From positions 1 to 64,000 of the forward strand of contig NZ_VJNO01000002.1 in the NCBI RefSeq assembly GCF_007096885.1: a DNA stretch of 64,000 nt. Direction: 5' to 3'. Source of the stretch: Streptomyces sp. 130. Its GTDB lineage: Bacteria > Actinomycetota > Actinomycetes > Streptomycetales > Streptomycetaceae. The notes under the pieces are model-generated. The model did no database searches and was not told the DNA's origin. It saw nothing but the letters and a program-made list of their open reading frames with translations. Shown here piece by piece: positions 61,407 through 64,000 of the stretch (its first letter is position 1; the number at the start of each line of letters is the position of its first letter). A program made the translations under genes and the position numbers.

Positions 61407-62021
61407 TCACGCGGTCACCAGCCCGGGCCCGGTCTTCGCCGTCGCGGCGCCGCTCTTCTGACGCGCCGTCCGCCGCCGCGCCGCCGGCCGTGCCACCGGC
61501 CGCTCCTCCGCCGTCCCGTCGGGCCCGCCCGGCTCCACGCCGCCGCCCGCCTCCTCCGCCTCGCCGCCCGCGGCCCGCTCCTCCGGCGCCTCCCGCACCG
61601 CCCACGGATCGGGGCCCGCCGCGGCCGGCGCCGGTCCGTACCTCGACGTCAGCCCCGGCTCGCCCCTGACCACCCGGCGGAACGCGGCCGTGCCCCGGGT
61701 CAGATCGTGGCCCACCGCCACCGCCTCGATGTCCACGAAGGTCCGGCGCCGCCCCTCCAACTCCTCCTCGCGCACCTTGAGCCTGCCGTGCACCACCAAC
61801 GGCTCCCCCACCGCGACCGAGCCCGTCAGATTCGCGGCCAGCGTGCGCCACGCCCACACGGTGTAGAAGCTCGTGTGCCCGTCGGCCCAGACCTCCTTCA
61901 CCCGGTCCCACCGCCGGGGCGTCACCGCGAACCTGAACCGGGCCATCCCCCCGCTCGCCGTCTCCCGGAACTCCACCGCCGTCGCCGCGTTGCCCACCAG
62001 CGTCACCAAGGTCTCGTTCAT
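61407..62021 (-). CDS. ssbB: Single-stranded DNA-binding protein (SsbB-type paralogue)
   Basis: OB-fold protein of 204 residues, consistent with the second Streptomyces SSB: MNETLVTLVGNAATAVEFRETASG, then SFYTVWAWRTLAANLTGSVAVGEPLVVHGRLKVREEE (OB strands 3-5). The usual DDDIPF C-terminal tip that recruits partners is absent; instead the tail (about residues 125-204) is Pro/Ala/Arg-rich and ends KTGPGLVTA. In S. coelicolor ssbB acts in chromosome segregation at sporulation. No rpsF, rpsR or dnaB lies beside it, as it would for the housekeeping ssbA. Confidence 0.9.
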   Translation of the reverse strand: MNETLVTLVGNAATAVEFRETASGGMARFRFAVTPRRWDRVKEVWADGHTSFYTVWAWRTLAANLTGSVAVGEPLVVHGRLKVREEELEGRRRTFVDIEAVAVGHDLTRGTAAFRRVVRGEPGLTSRYGPAPAAAGPDPWAVREAPEERAAGGEAEEAGGGVEPGGPDGTAEERPVARPAARRRTARQKSGAATAKTGPGLVTA

Positions 62022-62121
62022 GACTCCGCCTCCCCTTCGCCCGGGTCCCGTGGCCGCGCCGTGCGCGCGGTCACCGGTCCCATGCTGGAGGGGAGGCGGA
62101 AATCCTGCCGGAGGCTGTGGA

Positions 62122-64000
62122 CTAACGGCCCGTTGTGGAAAACTCCGTCACCGCCACATAGCGTTCCCGCACTTCGCGGTAGCGCATCAGCTCGGCCGCG
62201 ACCGGGTCGAGCACCCTGGCCCGCCCGCAGGCCGCCGCCGCCTCGCGCAACCGCCGTTCGGCCTCCTGCCCGTACCGCCGGGCGGGCCCCCGGGCCGCCG
62301 CGGCACACGACCACTCGACCAGCGGGCCGCCCACGATGCCCCCGAGCATCACCAGCGCGGGCGTCAGCAGTCCCGGCTCCACCACCCCGATGATCTGCCC
62401 GGCCAGCCACAGGCCGCCGAAGATCTGCAGCAGCGTCATCGCGACCTGCGCCAGCACCGCCGCCGGCCACCACGCGGGGCGCGGCGGCTTCCCGGCCGCA
62501 CGCCCGCCCCGGCCCTCGCCCCTGCCCGGCGTACGGCCCGCGGCCTCCGAGGCCGACGCGCACACCGCGGCGCCGCCCGCGCCCCGTACGGCCCCGGCCG
62601 CCTCCGCACCCCCGCCCGCCACGCGCCCCGCCAGTTCGTCCAGCGCGTCCGGCAGGCCCTTCGCCCCGTGCACCGCGGCCTCGCGCACCGCCTGCGCCCA
62701 GGGCCCGGGCAGTCCGGCCGCGGCGTCGTCCGCGACCGTGCGCACGGCCTGCTCGACGCGCTGGCGCGCGGTGAGCCGTTCCTCGGGCGGGGCGGCGAGC
62801 GGCACGCGGTCCCGGCTGCCGGGCTGCCGCATGGCCTCGTACCAGCGCCACAGCCGCAGCCACGGCGTGCCGCAGGCCCGTCCGGCGTTGCGGCGCCACT
62901 CGCGTTCGGCCGCCTGGCCGGCCGCCGCCGCGCCCACGGCCTCCGCGAGCCGGTCCGCGAATTCCTCCCGGGCCCGCTCCCCCAGACCCGGCCGCCCCTC
63001 GGCGACGTACACCGGGCGGAGCCTGGCCGCCGCCGCGTCCACATCGGCGGACAGGCGCCGCGTCGCCGCCGTGCGTTCCTGGACGAACCGGCCCAGCAGC
63101 TCGCGCAGTTCGCCGACGCCCTCGCCGGTGAGGGCGGACAGGGGCAGGACGGTCGCGCCGGGCTCGCCGTGCTCGCCGAGCGCCATGCCGTCCTCGTCCA
63201 GCAGCCGGCGCAGGTCGTCCAGGACCTGGTCGGCGGCCTCTCCGGGCAGCCGGTCGATCTGGTTGAGCACCACGAAGGTGACCTCGGCGTGGCCGGCGAG
63301 GGGCCGCAGGTAGCGCTCGTGCAGGGCGGCGTCCGCGTACTTCTCCGGGTCCACCACCCAGATCACCGCGTCGACCAGCGCGAGCACCCGGTCCACCTGC
63401 TCGCGGTGGCCCTTCGCCGCCGAGTCGTGGTCGGGCAGGTCCACCAGGACCAGGCCCTGCAGCGCCTCGTCGTCCGCCGCGGCGCCCGGCTGCGGCCTGC
63501 GCCGGAGCCTCCCGGGCACGGCGAGGCGGTCCAGCAGTCCGGCGGCCCCGTCGGTCCAGGAGCAGGCGAGCGGGGAGGAGGTGGTGGGGCGGCGCAGTCC
63601 GGTCTCGGAGAGCTGGGCGCCGGCGAGCGCGTTGAAGAGGGCCGACTTCCCGCTGCCGCTCGCCCCGGCGATGGCCACGACGGTGTGCCGGGAGGAGAGC
63701 CGCTGCCGGGCCGCCGCCTCGTCCAGCACCCGGCCCGCCTCGGCGAGCGCGGCGCGGTCCAGGCGGGCCCGGGAGAGGCCGACGAGCTCGCGCAGGGCGT
63801 CCAGGCGCGGCCGGAGCGGGCTGCCGGAGTCCACGTACGCCTCGACCTGCGGCCGTCCGTCGTCCTCTTCCGCGGGGGCCTGGTCCGGGGTCCGCTCGGC
63901 CTCCTTCCGGGCGGCCCGCGCCCGCCGGGCGATCAGCCCGTCGTCCCAGCCGGTGCCGGAATGGGAGGACGTGTCGGAGGGGCCGGTGGGACCGAAGGGG
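62122..64000 (-). CDS. Large GTPase of the Era/dynamin-like type (open at window edge)
   Basis: P-loop GTPase on the minus strand, continuing past the end of the window. G1 is IAGASGSGKSALFNAL, G3 is LVDLPDHDS, G4 is FVVLNQIDRLP, followed by a long helical region and two hydrophobic stretches near residues 440-490 (AVLAQVAMTLLQIFGGLWLAGQIIG, then LTPALVMLGGIVGGPLVEW), so it is probably membrane-associated. The first in-frame GTG is at 63834, but the reading stays open to 64000 with protein-like sequence (GWDDGLIARRARAARKEAE), so the true start is probably outside. Similar pairs of GTPases follow ssbB in Streptomyces, from memory. Confidence 0.85.
   Translation of the reverse strand, partial: PFGPTGPSDTSSHSGTGWDDGLIARRARAARKEAERTPDQAPAEEDDGRPQVEAYVDSGSPLRPRLDALRELVGLSRARLDRAALAEAGRVLDEAAARQRLSSRHTVVAIAGASGSGKSALFNALAGAQLSETGLRRPTTSSPLACSWTDGAAGLLDRLAVPGRLRRRPQPGAAADDEALQGLVLVDLPDHDSAAKGHREQVDRVLALVDAVIWVVDPEKYADAALHERYLRPLAGHAEVTFVVLNQIDRLPGEAADQVLDDLRRLLDEDGMALGEHGEPGATVLPLSALTGEGVGELRELLGRFVQERTAATRRLSADVDAAAARLRPVYVAEGRPGLGERAREEFADRLAEAVGAAAAGQAAEREWRRNAGRACGTPWLRLWRWYEAMRQPGSRDRVPLAAPPEERLTARQRVEQAVRTVADDAAAGLPGPWAQAVREAAVHGAKGLPDALDELAGRVAGGGAEAAGAVRGAGGAAVCASASEAAGRTPGRGEGRGGRAAGKPPRPAWWPAAVLAQVAMTLLQIFGGLWLAGQIIGVVEPGLLTPALVMLGGIVGGPLVEWSCAAAARGPARRYGQEAERRLREAAAACGRARVLDPVAAELMRYREVRERYVAVTEFSTTGR

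Overview
The window is about 72% GC, with strong third-position GC bias, GTG and TTG starts and many inverted-repeat terminators. Gene content (Fe-type SOD behind a Nur-type operator, a second short SSB, mycothiol-type nitroreductase homologue, PknG, group II truncated globin, LAxTG-anchored thioester protein) points to a Streptomyces chromosome, core or near-core rather than island. From memory the order resembles the S. coelicolor region around SCO2627-SCO2685; this was not checked by alignment. Bases 1-100 are almost pure G and look like a contig end or artefact.

Layout. 0.1-7.6 kb: rpiB, bioY, an amino-acid permease, sodF with a 3'UTR that matches the expected position of the s-SodF small RNA, a MOSC protein, an aldo-keto reductase, a DUF4232 lipoprotein and a DsbA-fold oxidoreductase. 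7.8-19.6 kb: two paralogous M1 aminopeptidases (pepN) around a DUF559-like protein, a large secreted subtilase, asd and a DUF1203 protein. 19.6-28.6 kb: allantoicase, a LysR regulator, a small membrane protein, malQ preceded by a coupled ORF built of 12-residue repeats, a secreted GH84 enzyme and an HNH nuclease. 28.8-36.8 kb: an MscS channel, then the chitosan-oligosaccharide cassette csnR-csnEFG-csnH-csnK with a palindromic CsnR-type operator.

37.1-47.9 kb is the most interesting block: a GlnX-like four-helix receptor, a GlnH-like solute-binding protein, a coiled-coil protein, PknG, a PP2C phosphatase, a VWA protein and an FHA protein. Kinase, phosphatase and FHA protein each carry N-terminal zinc ribbons. 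It reads as a complete amino-acid-sensing to Ser/Thr-phosphorylation circuit, larger than the mycobacterial glnX-glnH-pknG trio. 47.9-55.6 kb: truncated globin, then two giant FtsX-type permeases with one ATPase. 55.7-64 kb: a DUF2804 protein, the ettA-thioesterase-unknown gene string (two TTG starts), the thioester surface protein, ssbB and a large GTPase open to the window edge.

No tRNA, rRNA, CRISPR array, intact insertion sequence or prophage was seen.
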